NCBI RefSeq assembly: GCF_005869875.1
Contig: NZ_VAWG01000002.1
Coordinates: 372,001 to 436,000 of the forward strand
Reading direction: 5' to 3'
DNA length: 64,000 nucleotides
From: Paenibacillus pinistramenti
Lineage (GTDB): Bacteria; Bacillota; Bacilli; Paenibacillales; Paenibacillaceae
Shown: positions 1 through 8,988 of the stretch, piece after piece
Layout: each line of letters starts with the position of its first letter
Position numbering within the stretch: the stretch's first letter is position 1
The notes under the pieces: generated by a model
Database searches by the model: none
What the model saw: the letters and a program-made list of their open reading frames with translations, nothing else
Told to the model about the DNA's origin: nothing
Program-made: the position numbers and the translations under genes

Positions 1-60
1 GACATGCCGCACAAGGGCTGCAGCAGCCCGGAACGGTACGTCAGTATTCCCTCTCGAAAT

Positions 61-92
61 AAAAAAGACCATTCGAGAATACACGAATGGCC
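61..92 (-). terminator. Intrinsic terminator of the TPP riboswitch
   Basis: On the minus strand a 9-bp stem (GGCCATTCG paired with CGAATGGTC) with an 8-nt loop is followed directly by TTTTTT. It lies about 20 nt downstream of the TPP aptamer, so it is the likely expression platform: ligand-bound aptamer leaves this hairpin free to form and stops transcription. The regulated gene lies beyond the left edge of the window. Confidence 0.85.
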
Positions 93-110
93 TTACAATT
101 CGAATAAGTT

Positions 111-196
111 CTCTACGCCAGCATTACCTGGATCAGATTAACGGTCAGGAGCATAAGGCTCCTATCTCAGCCGGACTTTATCCAGCACCCGTATTC
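111..196 (-). promoter_or_regulatory. TPP (thiamine pyrophosphate) riboswitch aptamer
   Basis: Read on the minus strand, the segment shows the THI-box signatures in order: ACGGGTGC at the start, GGCTGAGA in the pyrimidine-sensing arm, then CTGATCCAGGTAATGCTGGC and GCGTAG at the end, close to the consensus CTGATCTGGATAATGCCAGCGTAG. The optional P3 arm is short. Such aptamers control thiamine synthesis or uptake genes in Bacillales. A terminator follows, so control is probably transcriptional. The downstream gene is outside the window and cannot be identified. Confidence 0.93.
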
Positions 197-271
197 ACTA
201 TGAAGTTCAAAATTAATATATCGGAATCTCCTGATATTGGCAAGTGTCTTCCTGATATTCGTTCTGCAGTC

Positions 272-1396
272 CTACTGAACGGTTCTCCACCATTTTTCTC
301 CAGGATGGGCTTTAGCGTCTTCACCACCCGCTACCCGCTCCCCGATTCGGGGGACCGCAATGCTTATCCCCTGGCGCCGGCCTTCCTCCAGCACCAGCTC
401 AACCGGTTCCGTCCAACCATGCGGAGCTAAAGAGAATCCACCCCAGTGGACAGGGATCATCATCTTGCCCTTCACATCGAGCTGGGCCTGCACGGTTTGC
501 TTCGGTGTCATGTGAATATTCTCCCAGCGGGGGTCGTATTGACCGCACTCCATCAATGTCAGATCAAAGGGGCCGTACAGCTCGCCGATCCGCTTGAAAT
601 GGCTGTCATACCCGCTGTCTCCGCTGAAGAATATCCGCTCGTTCTTCCCTCTGATTACCCACGAACACCACAGCGTCGCATTCTTATCGGTCAGTGCCCG
701 TCCTGAAAAATGCCTTGCCGGCGTGCAGGCCAAATGGAGGCCCTCCCATTCGACTTCTTCCCACCAGTCAAGCTCCTGTATGAGGCTCCGGTCCACCCCG
801 AAGCGCACCAGCCTGCTTCCGACGCCAAGCGGCACGAAATAGCGGCCGACCCTGCCTTGCAGCTTCTGTACGGTCGTATAATCCAGATGATCGAAGTGAT
901 CATGAGAGATCAGAACCGCATGAAGAAGCGGCAGCTGTTCCGTATGTATGGTCTGCTTGTACTTGAAGCGTTTGGCTCCGAAGCCGGGCACCGGTGAGCA
1001 GTTGGAGCCGAGCATAGGGTCAAGCAGCAGGATTTTTCCGTCTATGGCAGCGAGAGAGGTCGAATGACCCAGCCAGATGACGGATGTCGGACCTAAGGCG
1101 GCCAAGCGTTCCGCATCGAGGGGGAATACCGGCAGCTCTCCGGGCGGTGTGCGCTTGGACTGGTTCTTGAACTTGTCCGTGAAGAGCGACAGCAGGCTCC
1201 GCATAGACGTATCAAGCGCTTTGGTCGGCAGCCGGTTGTGGAATTTTCCGTCCGCATAATGCTCGGATTCTTCATAATTACGGAATTTAATCTGGCCGGG
1301 TCCGTCTCCAAAAGCCGGATAAATCCGGATAAATAGAGCGGCCGAAACGGCAATCAGGGCGAGCAGTCCAACAATAATGAGAGCAGCCAGCATCAT
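272..1396 (-). CDS. Metallo-beta-lactamase-fold hydrolase with N-terminal membrane anchor (NAPE-PLD/UlaG-like)
   Basis: The protein has 374 residues. Residues 1-26 form one hydrophobic segment, probably a signal anchor that places the catalytic domain outside the membrane. The domain has the metal-binding motif SHDHFDHLD, an upstream GHSTSL strand-turn, FFSGDSGYD carrying the bridging Asp, and a late PVHWGGF His. This arrangement matches the bacterial members of the N-acyl-phosphatidylethanolamine phospholipase D and UlaG-like lactonase group. The substrate cannot be read from the sequence. The ATG is preceded by AAGGGG at 5-nt spacing. It is transcribed alone, away from the riboswitch. Confidence 0.85.
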   Translation of the reverse strand: MMLAALIIVGLLALIAVSAALFIRIYPAFGDGPGQIKFRNYEESEHYADGKFHNRLPTKALDTSMRSLLSLFTDKFKNQSKRTPPGELPVFPLDAERLAALGPTSVIWLGHSTSLAAIDGKILLLDPMLGSNCSPVPGFGAKRFKYKQTIHTEQLPLLHAVLISHDHFDHLDYTTVQKLQGRVGRYFVPLGVGSRLVRFGVDRSLIQELDWWEEVEWEGLHLACTPARHFSGRALTDKNATLWCSWVIRGKNERIFFSGDSGYDSHFKRIGELYGPFDLTLMECGQYDPRWENIHMTPKQTVQAQLDVKGKMMIPVHWGGFSLAPHGWTEPVELVLEEGRRQGISIAVPRIGERVAGGEDAKAHPGEKWWRTVQ

Positions 1397-1525
1397 ATTT
1401 TCCCCTTAGGATAAGTAGTTTCTACCTGTCACTGTCAAATGGTATTAAGCCAGTATTGGCTGTTCACAGGATTTTTAACCAGATAGCTCCAGCAGAGCTT
1501 CTGCGCCGCATCCGGCAACAGGTCA

Positions 1526-2005
1526 TCAAACCGGTGTGTTCAGCAGCAGCTGCTCCAGCGAAGCCGTAACCATTTCGTGATCCTCATGGCCTTCCAAGCC
1601 TGATACTGTGATCGTGCCGGCCATTCCCGCATTTCTGATCAGAATCGGAAAGCAGCCTCCTTCAGCCGCATATTCAAGCGGATCAACAAAGGCGTTGTCC
1701 TGAATCGTTGTATTCCAAGACTTGAACAACACATGCATGTAATACGAGCTGTGCTCAAAGTGGTGAACGGTGTTGATTTTCCGGGTGATCCATCTGTCGT
1801 GGCCTAAACCGTTGTCATTCATTTTGGCGTGAAACAGAAGCATCCCGTTCTTCCGGATGTCCACTGTAATCTGCTTTCCCTCCCGGAAAGCCTTATCCAG
1901 AATCAGGTTTCCCAGCTTAACGGCCATATTGTTGTTGAACTCCGTAAACTGCAGCTCCTGTTCCTGACGAAGCAGCTTCTCCAGCAGCGGGGCGTAATTC
2001 TCCAT
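1526..2005 (-). CDS. UPF0303 / HbpS-like (DUF336) heme-degrading domain protein
   Basis: A 159-residue single-domain protein. The segment with FREGKQITVDI, the RWITRKINTVHHF stretch and the AAEGGCFPILI strand fits the UPF0303 branch of the HbpS/GlcG family, small proteins annotated as heme-degrading or heme-binding. The biochemical role of this branch is poorly established, so the name is a family label. I chose ATG 2005 because AAAGGAG lies 8 nt upstream; the GTG three codons earlier is too close to that site. The gene lies downstream of the amidase on the same strand with a gap of about 100 bp, so co-transcription is possible. Confidence 0.75.
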   Translation of the reverse strand: MENYAPLLEKLLRQEQELQFTEFNNNMAVKLGNLILDKAFREGKQITVDIRKNGMLLFHAKMNDNGLGHDRWITRKINTVHHFEHSSYYMHVLFKSWNTTIQDNAFVDPLEYAAEGGCFPILIRNAGMAGTITVSGLEGHEDHEMVTASLEQLLLNTPV

Positions 2006-2102
2006 GTCCTGCACTCCTTTGCTCCAAATATGGAATTTATAGTAGGTAGTCCAGATTCAGTATAAAGAGAAAACGGCTGATGTAAAAGAGTGTCCGGCAG
2101 GT

Positions 2103-3584
2103 TTATTCTGCGCTTTGCCGCAAGACCGGTGGTGTGCGGTGTCTGGTGCATTGTTCAAATCCGTAGGCAATTTTAATCAAGACAGGCTCGCTGAAGGCCC
2201 GCCCAATCAGCGTAATGCCCTGCGGGCCTTTCGTATTATAGCCCCCTGCTGCAGTCACGCCTTCAGAGGCAAACCCGCCTGGAACGGTAAGGCTTGGATA
2301 TCCGGCCATTGCGGCAAGATCAACTCCGTCCTCACAGCCAAGCAGCATAATTGCATCCAGCTGATGCTGGTCCAGCACTTTATCGAGTGCCTCCCGGGCC
2401 TTGGCGTTATTCGCCAGCGCGGCCAAGTATTCCAGTTCGGTCAAGGTTCCGCTTGTCTCCTCCGACCAAATCAGAGTTCCCTGGCCGTATTTCAGCTCTG
2501 CTTCCGCATGTTTGTTGTTATAAGCAATAACCTCTTCCAGCGAATGGACGGGGAGGTGCGGAGGAAGCTTGTTCAAATATTCATTAAGATATTTCTTGAA
2601 TTCATAGCGGAGAACGTCGCCGTTAAACGCAGTTCCTTCGCAGGACAGGGAGACCGGATCCACAATAACTGCCCCCTGTTCCCTCATCACCTGGATCGCC
2701 TGTTCCGCGACAGCCAATCGGGCAGGATCAAGCTGCCGGTAATAATATCTGGGGATTCCGATCCGTGCCTGCTTGAGACTGGAAGCGTCCAGGAACCGGG
2801 TATAATCTTGTCCAATATGGGGAGCAGCTGCCGCAGTCTCCTTGTCGGCTTCGTCCACTCCGGCTATGACGCTTAGCAGCAGCGCCGCATCTGCAACCGT
2901 TCTGGCCAGCGGACCGGCGGTATCCTGCGAATTTGTAATCGGGATGATGCCGCTTCTGCTGACCAGGCCGACTGTCGGCTTGATGCCGACAAGGTTGTTC
3001 TGGCTGGCTGGGGAAATGATGGACCCGCACGTTTCCGTGCCGATTGCGGCAGCTGCAAAATTTGCAGCAGCCGCCGCCCCCGAGCCTGAACTCGAACCGC
3101 CGATAAAGACTTCCCCAGCGCCATAAGGGTTCAAGGTCTGTCCTCCCCTTGCACTGTATCCGGCCCACATGGACCCGGACATGAAATTGGCCCACTCGGT
3201 CATGTTTGTCTTGCCGAGCAGTACGGCTCCGGCCGCCCGGAGCCGGGCAGCCACAAAGGAGTCCGCCGCCGCAGACGAGTCTGCCAGCGCAAGCGAGCCA
3301 GCACTGGTATGCATGCGGTCCGCGGTATCGAGGTTGTCCTTGAGCAGAACCGGAATCCCGTGCAGCGGCCCCCGGCTGCCGGTTGATTGACGCTCCTTGT
3401 CCAGCTCCCGCGCGATGAGCAGCGCATCCGGGTTGACTTCTAGGATGGACCTCAGGCCAGCATCATAAGCTTCAATACGCTCCAAGTAAGCCCGGGTCAG
3501 CTGCTCTGAGGTAAAATCCCCTTTCTCCATTGCCTCCTGCATGGAAGAAATCTCTGCTTCAACTACCCATTCTTTCAGCTCCAT
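2103..3584 (-). CDS. Amidase-signature family hydrolase (GatA-like amidase)
   Basis: The 493-residue protein hydrolyses an amide bond in the amidase signature family. Lys82 sits in GIPVLLKDNLDT, the Gly/Ser-rich signature GGSSSGSG spans 162-169, and the nucleophile serine is in GTETCGSIISPAS at about Ser188, which together give the Ser-cisSer-Lys triad. No gatC or gatB neighbour is present, so it is more likely a stand-alone amidase than a tRNA amidotransferase subunit. There is no signal peptide. The start has GGAGGAAG about 8 nt upstream. The natural substrate is unknown. Confidence 0.88.
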   Translation of the reverse strand: MELKEWVVEAEISSMQEAMEKGDFTSEQLTRAYLERIEAYDAGLRSILEVNPDALLIARELDKERQSTGSRGPLHGIPVLLKDNLDTADRMHTSAGSLALADSSAAADSFVAARLRAAGAVLLGKTNMTEWANFMSGSMWAGYSARGGQTLNPYGAGEVFIGGSSSGSGAAAAANFAAAAIGTETCGSIISPASQNNLVGIKPTVGLVSRSGIIPITNSQDTAGPLARTVADAALLLSVIAGVDEADKETAAAAPHIGQDYTRFLDASSLKQARIGIPRYYYRQLDPARLAVAEQAIQVMREQGAVIVDPVSLSCEGTAFNGDVLRYEFKKYLNEYLNKLPPHLPVHSLEEVIAYNNKHAEAELKYGQGTLIWSEETSGTLTELEYLAALANNAKAREALDKVLDQHQLDAIMLLGCEDGVDLAAMAGYPSLTVPGGFASEGVTAAGGYNTKGPQGITLIGRAFSEPVLIKIAYGFEQCTRHRTPPVLRQSAE

Positions 3585-3679
3585 TATCCTGCTTCCTCCT
3601 GCCTTTTATCGCCATTAATTCATTTAGCGTATCGGATAGAGTCTTCGGCTTCAAGAGCTAATTCCGTTTATAAGAGACT

Positions 3680-3910
3680 TTACCCGGCGTTAGGAGGCCA
3701 GCGGCTTCGGCTGCTTCTGCGGATGCCCCTGCTGTTGTTCGGGATCATCCCCCGGTTGACCACTGCATTGTCGACAATAGAAGAAATAAGAGCCAGCAGC
3801 ACCGGACAGCCGCAGATCTGAAAGGTCTGGTAGACGACATCCTTGCTTCCCGCGCGTTCAGCCTGCAATTGCTCCACAACCGGCTCCACCGCAGTTCCTC
3901 CCCGCCCCAA
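3680..3910 (-). CDS. Doubtful short ORF in the 3.6-4.1 kb gap
   Basis: The stretch 3585-4028 contains no gene I can support well. The best candidate is a 76-codon minus-strand reading frame beginning at TTG. Its middle is hydrophobic (PVLLALISSIV) and its end is rich in Arg and Ser. No homolog was recognised and a second overlapping frame is equally long. It may be a decayed coding fragment or chance. Confidence 0.15.
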   Translation of the reverse strand: MGRGGTAVEPVVEQLQAERAGSKDVVYQTFQICGCPVLLALISSIVDNAVVNRGMIPNNSRGIRRSSRSRWPPNAG

Positions 3911-4028
3911 TTTTCCGCATTATTCCAATTTAGCTGTAAAATTATGCATACTGCCCTGCAGCGACCGCCAGAATGTAATGCACCCGGAATGTAATGCACG
4001 TTGTCCCTTCTTTTGTTCCTTCTTGGCG

Positions 4029-4061
4029 AAAAAAAAACGGACCTCCCATAAGGAGATCCGC
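4029..4061 (-). terminator. Intrinsic terminator after the LtaS-like gene
   Basis: On the minus strand GCGGATCTCC pairs with GGGAGGTCCGT around a TTAT loop (two G-T pairs) and is followed by nine T. It lies about 90 bp past the stop of the sulfatase-family gene. Confidence 0.85.
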
Positions 4062-4149
4062 AGCTGGTCAACGGGTATGCCCTTCCATGCGCAGGCTACC
4101 CGGTTTCATGCTATTCATGAATGCTATTCATGTTTGCTATTCATATATA

Positions 4150-6054
4150 CTATTCATTCCCCGGCTGCCGTTTAGGAAGCAGCTTCACGTACTCATCCGA
4201 CAAGCTCATCAGCTTGAGCACATAGTCGTAGTCTGACCGATACTTCTGGAAGTCTGTCACCGGCTCCAGGGTCTTGAGGGAAATCGCCGTCCCGTCGTCA
4301 AAGCCCGTGCCAGAAACAAACATAATATCATTATTAAAGAAGGAGCCTGTCGGCAGATAATACCGCATGCCAAAGACGTTGTGGTCGATATTGAGCAGGT
4401 CATGGCCGAAAGCCGTAAAACCCTCCTGCTTCAGCGAGATGCCCATCAAATTGGCAATCGTCGGCATCATATCCAGCTGGCCTCCGACCTGGTCGACGAC
4501 CTGGCCCTTCTGCTCGCCTGGCAAATGGATAATGAACGGAATATTAAATCTGGAGATCCGTGAGTCATATTTGATCCCAAGCTGGGACTCGATCCATGCC
4601 GGGTCGTTCTGGTCAGGCTGCAGTCCAAAATGATCCCCGTACAGCACCAGCACCGAGTTGTCCCACAGGCCTTCCTTCTTCAGACGGTCGATCAGGGTGC
4701 CTACCGCGTAATCCGTATAATTGACAGCGGTGAGATAATCGCCAAGCTGAGTTCCTTCAAGAGAATCCGGCATTTGAATTTTCTTGAGGTCATCCGGCAC
4801 TTTAAACGGGAAGTGGCTGGATACGGTTACCAGCTGGGTGTAAAACGGCTTGCCGCTGTCAGCAATTTCCTTCATCCGGTTCACCGCTACCCGGTACAGC
4901 TCCTCATCGGATGCACCAAAGTCGTTAAAGTGATCGTTATTGTAATAAGGCTTATCATAATAATGGTCAAAATGCAGCGCCGGGTACAGCTTGATCCGGT
5001 CCCAGAATGTCACGTCGTTGACGTGGAAGGTATCCGCCTCATAGCCGTATTTCTCCACGAGGCGCGGCAAGCTTGGGAGAGCCCGGTCCCCGTACCCGGT
5101 GGACATGGGAATCGTCCCGGTCGGGTAGATCGAGGTGTTGGACATAAACTCCGCATCGGAGGTATTGCCCTGCCCGATCTGCTGATACATATAAGGAAAA
5201 TAATAGCTGGTGCCGATCAGCTTGTTCAGGTTTGGCGTAACCTCCTGCCCGTCAACCTTTAGATTAATCGGAAAATTTTGGAAGGCCTCCATCTGAATGA
5301 TGATCAGATTTTTCCCTTTGGCCTCGCCGAAATGAGCGGGAGTTACCGTGGCTGATACACCTGAGGCTTTGTCGTTATAAACATAGGTGCTCTGCAGGTC
5401 GCTGATCTTCTTGATCGTATCCTGGATATTACCATTCCGGATGATCGCATCCTCTTTGCTCGTCTTGATCGCTGCCGCCACCTGATAATCCAGAAACCCT
5501 AAATGCTCCACCTGGACAATTTCGTTCACGATGGAATCACTGGCCTGAATGCTCCGTTCGGACAGGAAAAAGCACGCTATAGCAGTAACAACAACGCCTG
5601 CCCGCCAGATCACCGTTTTACGCGCTGCCGGAGCAGCCTTCCTGCGGCGGATCAGCCAGACGATCAGTAGAATCGGCAGATCAAGGAAATAGAGATAGAA
5701 TTCCGGGCGAATCGTAGACTGCACACTGGCCTTGATCTGGAGCACCTGATGCAGCTGCTGAAGCGCCGTATAAGTCGGCATCGAGCCGAAGTGCGCATAG
5801 TACAAGGTAGAGGCAAACAATATGAGCGAGACCAGAATATTCAGTACGAAAAATACGTATTTCCCCCACTTCGCCGGGGTAATCAGCTCAAATACCGCAA
5901 GCAGAATCCACAGCGCAAACAGGTCGGCGCCTAACCGGCTCCACATAATGTCGTGAAATAGGAAATATCTCAGCAGCAGAAGCTTGAACAGCAGCAGGAT
6001 CAGGTTGTATAGAACGGGCCGCGAGGTCAGCGGCCGGATAGTTAACTTATTCAT
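4150..6054 (-). CDS. ltaS: Lipoteichoic acid synthase family protein (membrane sulfatase-fold)
   Basis: A 634-residue membrane enzyme of the LtaS family, which polymerises or transfers glycerol phosphate from phosphatidylglycerol outside the membrane. Five hydrophobic segments occupy about residues 10-190, followed by the extracellular sulfatase-like domain. Glu256 in IIIQMEAFQNF and Thr298 in GQGNTSDAEF align with the Mn-binding Glu and nucleophile Thr of Staphylococcus aureus LtaS, and LYGDHFG supplies the later Asp-His metal ligands. I set the start at ATG 6054 because AAAGGA lies 6 nt upstream; an upstream in-frame ATG at 6129 has no such site. Paralogues with primase or phosphoethanolamine transferase roles exist, so the exact product is not certain. 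Confidence 0.88.
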   Translation of the reverse strand: MNKLTIRPLTSRPVLYNLILLLFKLLLLRYFLFHDIMWSRLGADLFALWILLAVFELITPAKWGKYVFFVLNILVSLILFASTLYYAHFGSMPTYTALQQLHQVLQIKASVQSTIRPEFYLYFLDLPILLIVWLIRRRKAAPAARKTVIWRAGVVVTAIACFFLSERSIQASDSIVNEIVQVEHLGFLDYQVAAAIKTSKEDAIIRNGNIQDTIKKISDLQSTYVYNDKASGVSATVTPAHFGEAKGKNLIIIQMEAFQNFPINLKVDGQEVTPNLNKLIGTSYYFPYMYQQIGQGNTSDAEFMSNTSIYPTGTIPMSTGYGDRALPSLPRLVEKYGYEADTFHVNDVTFWDRIKLYPALHFDHYYDKPYYNNDHFNDFGASDEELYRVAVNRMKEIADSGKPFYTQLVTVSSHFPFKVPDDLKKIQMPDSLEGTQLGDYLTAVNYTDYAVGTLIDRLKKEGLWDNSVLVLYGDHFGLQPDQNDPAWIESQLGIKYDSRISRFNIPFIIHLPGEQKGQVVDQVGGQLDMMPTIANLMGISLKQEGFTAFGHDLLNIDHNVFGMRYYLPTGSFFNNDIMFVSGTGFDDGTAISLKTLEPVTDFQKYRSDYDYVLKLMSLSDEYVKLLPKRQPGNE

Positions 6055-6288
6055 GATCGTTCCTTTCAAGTGATTAAAATTAAAAATAAAAGATGATATA
6101 GACAGAACTACAGAAAGTAATGCCGGCAAGGGAGGAAAAGGATTCCGAAGAAACGGTAATGTTCGCCTTTGTAAGTGGATTTCTACCTCAATTCTTCTTC
6201 GATAAAGAAATCCGGGAACAACAGCGATCGCAGAAACCTTTTACGTACTTGCCCCCTGCATGAAATTCACAAGTTCAGTCTCTTTAAA

Positions 6289-7239
6289 CTAAAAAATCCG
6301 GTACACATACGGATCGTCCGGCGCCTCAATGGTCTCCCATTTCTCGGCCTTCAGCACAGGAATCGTCTGTTTAAAAGGCTGGTACAGCTCGGTATCCAGC
6401 TTGCCGGAGACATGCACCCATTGATCGTCGGACAGCTTTGTCCCCTGCGGAAAATCGACCAGCATCCCGAACACGCCGGAATCGGCCACACAGTGAATGA
6501 ACCCGAAGCGAAACACAAAATATTCATGGTCGCTGATCTGCTCCCCTTTATAGATAAACCCGTCGAAAGAGACCGTCTTGTCCATAAATTGATCCGGAAA
6601 ATTATAAATGGCTTCCATCCCTTTAAGATAGGTTGTATCGTTCAGATCAACAGAAGCAAGACCTTCAAATTCCTCTAACTCTTTGCGGGAAATCTTGGCG
6701 TAGCTGTCCTTGCCGTAGAACACGCTGGTGTCAGGCTTCAGAAACTGATGAAAGCCCGGATTGTCCGCGCTGTTGTCGACCGAGGGGAATGAGAATCCCT
6801 TCGCTTTGACAAAGCTGGAGTCCAGAGTCGCGACCGGCAGCAGAACTCCCGTCAGAACCGGAACAATCAGCACGAGATAGGTTAAGCCTTTCCCCCACTT
6901 GGAGGATGGGCCATGGGAGTGCCCGTGGGCATGCTCCTCAGAACCGGCGTGAGCATGAGCATGACTAAGAGAATGAGTATGGTCCTGAGCATGATCGTGG
7001 TCCTGAACATTATCATGATCGTAATCATGAGCAAGGACCCGGCGATGACGGCGCTGGCCCTCTCCGCGTTCCCGAATTACTAGCCGGAGAAGCTCAAATA
7101 AGGCAAGCAGGCTGAGCAGCACAATGGCACTCACCGACAGATACGAATACTTCAAATTAATGTATTTGTTTAAATTCCCGTTCAGATGAAGCTGCACAAA
7201 CAGAAAAATAAATCCAAGCAGCACATAAAGCCTTGTCAT
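6289..7239 (-). CDS. ycgQ: YcgQ/TIGR03943-family membrane protein with His-rich loop
   Basis: A 316-residue partner of the permease encoded just upstream. Two N-terminal membrane segments are followed by a long loop extremely rich in His and Asp (about residues 80-125, many HDH, HAHAH and HGHSHG units), a third hydrophobic segment, then a soluble C-terminal domain with a conserved CVADSGVFG stretch. This layout is typical of the TIGR03943 family. The His-rich loop suggests divalent metal binding, which is inference only. The start ATG overlaps the stop of the permease gene in an ATGA, so the two are translationally coupled. Confidence 0.85.
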   Translation of the reverse strand: MTRLYVLLGFIFLFVQLHLNGNLNKYINLKYSYLSVSAIVLLSLLALFELLRLVIRERGEGQRRHRRVLAHDYDHDNVQDHDHAQDHTHSLSHAHAHAGSEEHAHGHSHGPSSKWGKGLTYLVLIVPVLTGVLLPVATLDSSFVKAKGFSFPSVDNSADNPGFHQFLKPDTSVFYGKDSYAKISRKELEEFEGLASVDLNDTTYLKGMEAIYNFPDQFMDKTVSFDGFIYKGEQISDHEYFVFRFGFIHCVADSGVFGMLVDFPQGTKLSDDQWVHVSGKLDTELYQPFKQTIPVLKAEKWETIEAPDDPYVYRIF

Positions 7240-8162
7240 CCAAACAACCTCCCCACAGCAAGCGAAGACAGCAGCGTGCATACCGCCACAAGTGCGATCA
7301 GCACCGCAACAAACCTGCCTTTGAAGACGCCGAGCAGCATCAGCGTGTTCTTAATGTCGATCATCGGCCCAAACACCAGAAAGGCAGACAAAGCCCCGGT
7401 GGAAAAAGTGCTGCGGAACGACGAAGCGATAAACGCATCGGCCTCCGAGCAGAGCGACATGACAAAGGCCAGCACAATCATGACCAGCGAAGCAGCGACA
7501 GGATTGCTGCCCAGATGCAGGAGCGCCGAGGTCGGCAGAAAGGTCTGCATACTTGCGGCGATAAAGGCGCCGATGACCAGATATTTGCCTACTGAGAAAA
7601 ATTCTTCAACCGCGTGCTCCATCACCCGCATCAGCTCCCGGCCCCGCGTCATCCTGCGCGGTTCGGAAGCCTGCATCTCGCACGCCGCTGCTGCCTGCTC
7701 TTCACCTTCATTAAGCGTCAGAGCACCATTCCGAAACGGAATTGACGGAAATAGAAGCGACAGCACAACGGCGGTTACAAACGCCACAGCAATCGCTGCG
7801 CCCGCACGGATGGCCGCCATCCGCCAGTCGCTGCCGAAAGCGATGTAGGTCGCGAAGAGAACCACCGGATTAATGATCGGACCTGTGAGCATAAAGGCGA
7901 TCCCCGCCTGCAGCGGGACGCCTTTGCGGAGCAGCCGGTTTGTAATCGGCACGATTCCGCACTCGCACGCCGGAAAGCACAGCCCGAGGCCGCAGCCGAA
8001 CAAGGCAGCCAGAAGCCGGTTTTTGGGCATGATTTTTGAAATAGTCTGTTCCTTGAGATAGATTTGAATAACGCCGGACACAATGACACCCAGCAGGACG
8101 AAGGGAATTGCCTCCATAATCATGCTGAGGAAAATCGTATTCAATTGCAGAAATGTTTTCAT
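7236..8162 (-). CDS. ycgR: YcgR-type permease (DUF318/UPF0718)
   Basis: A 308-residue integral membrane protein with about eight hydrophobic segments, arranged as two halves separated by a charged loop near residues 145-180. The family motifs ACECGIVP (early) and CSEADAFIASS (late) are both present; they are the conserved cysteine-bearing signatures of DUF318 permeases. Members are annotated as predicted permeases and, in B. subtilis, the gene pairs with ycgQ as here. The transported substrate is not known. No Zur or Fur box was seen upstream. Confidence 0.87.
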   Translation of the reverse strand: MKTFLQLNTIFLSMIMEAIPFVLLGVIVSGVIQIYLKEQTISKIMPKNRLLAALFGCGLGLCFPACECGIVPITNRLLRKGVPLQAGIAFMLTGPIINPVVLFATYIAFGSDWRMAAIRAGAAIAVAFVTAVVLSLLFPSIPFRNGALTLNEGEEQAAAACEMQASEPRRMTRGRELMRVMEHAVEEFFSVGKYLVIGAFIAASMQTFLPTSALLHLGSNPVAASLVMIVLAFVMSLCSEADAFIASSFRSTFSTGALSAFLVFGPMIDIKNTLMLLGVFKGRFVAVLIALVAVCTLLSSLAVGRLFG

Positions 8163-8272
8163 TTTGTTAAATTCACTTTCCAGGATGAACGAATAAGATC
8201 AATATATTTACAACTATCTATCATACAATTAATACTATGCAAATAAAAGATGTGCTCCCTTCCAGCTCCGTA

Positions 8273-8278
8273 TATAAT
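8273..8278 (+). promoter_or_regulatory. Probable -10 element for the nucleotidyltransferase gene
   Basis: A perfect TATAAT lies 36 bp before the TTG start at 8314. A good -35 is not visible at the expected distance. The divergent ycgR promoter must lie in the same 150-bp interval. Confidence 0.5.
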
Positions 8279-8313
8279 GGGAATATATGTTTGCAGAAAG
8301 GAGAGCTTCCCTT

Positions 8314-8889
8314 TTGAATATTCATTTAAGCAGTGAACGCGGCATCATCCGGCTTGTTGAGCAGGACGCCTGGATGATGGACATTCTGCATACCGCCGCG
8401 CAGCTTGGGCTGCCGGACTGGTGGATCTGCGCCGGTTTCGTCCGGTCCAAGATTTGGGATACCCTGCACGGATATGAGGAGCCGACGCCGCTGCCCGATG
8501 TAGATGTCGTATTCTTCGACAGAAGCTGCACAAGCGAGGAGACAGAGAAGGAACTGGAAGCACGGCTTCGCCTGCTGAGGCCAGAAGTTCCCTGGTCTGT
8601 CAAGAACCAGGCCCGGATGCACGCGATTAACGGCAATCCGCCGTACACCTCTTCCGTCGACGCGATCTCCAAATTCCCCGAGACAGCAACCGCCCTTGGA
8701 GTTACCCTGGGCGCAGCCGGGCATGTCCGGCTGGCAGCTCCCTGCGGGATTCAGGACGCGCTGAATATGCTCGTCAAGCCTACTCCGTATTTTGCTGAGC
8801 ATGAACAAATGCTGGAAGTCTATCGCAAAAGGGTCGCCAGGAAGAACTGGCCTGCGCAGTGGCCAAGGATAGAAGTGACCGGAATTTGA
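8314..8889 (+). CDS. NTP_transf_6 (DUF925) nucleotidyltransferase-like protein
   Basis: A 191-residue soluble protein of the PF06042 family, a nucleotidyltransferase-fold group of unknown substrate. Visible family features are the WWICAGFVRSKIWD segment, the acidic PLPDVDVVFFD strand that supplies the Asp-x-Asp pair, and the C-terminal DALNMLVKPTPYF block. I set the start at TTG 8314, which has AAAGGAG with a 10-nt spacer; an in-frame ATG at 8287 overlaps that site. The gene is monocistronic and ends at a strong terminator. Confidence 0.8.
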   Translation: MNIHLSSERGIIRLVEQDAWMMDILHTAAQLGLPDWWICAGFVRSKIWDTLHGYEEPTPLPDVDVVFFDRSCTSEETEKELEARLRLLRPEVPWSVKNQARMHAINGNPPYTSSVDAISKFPETATALGVTLGAAGHVRLAAPCGIQDALNMLVKPTPYFAEHEQMLEVYRKRVARKNWPAQWPRIEVTGI

Positions 8890-8935
8890 ACGTCATTCAA
8901 ATCAAAATCTGAACGGCATTCCTTTGCAGACGGCA

Positions 8936-8972
8936 GGAAGGCCGGCGGGTCCGCCGGCCTTCCTTTCTGTCT
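8936..8972. terminator. Strong GC-rich terminator between convergent genes
   Basis: A perfect 13-bp stem (GGAAGGCCGGCGG with its complement) with a 2-nt spacer is followed by TTTCTGTCTTT on the plus strand. It can also act on the minus-strand transporter gene, but the T-run is on the plus side. Confidence 0.8.
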
Positions 8973-8988
8973 TTGTTAGTGCTGAATA

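Noticed and set aside
2115-2876. Long plus-strand ORF opposite the amidase
   Set aside because: Antisense of a well-supported amidase gene; no ribosome site, no recognisable domain.
8163-8270. Zur or Fur operator before the ycgR-ycgQ pair
   Set aside because: No GATAATGATAATCATTATC-like or AAATCGTAAT-type palindrome is present in the interval.
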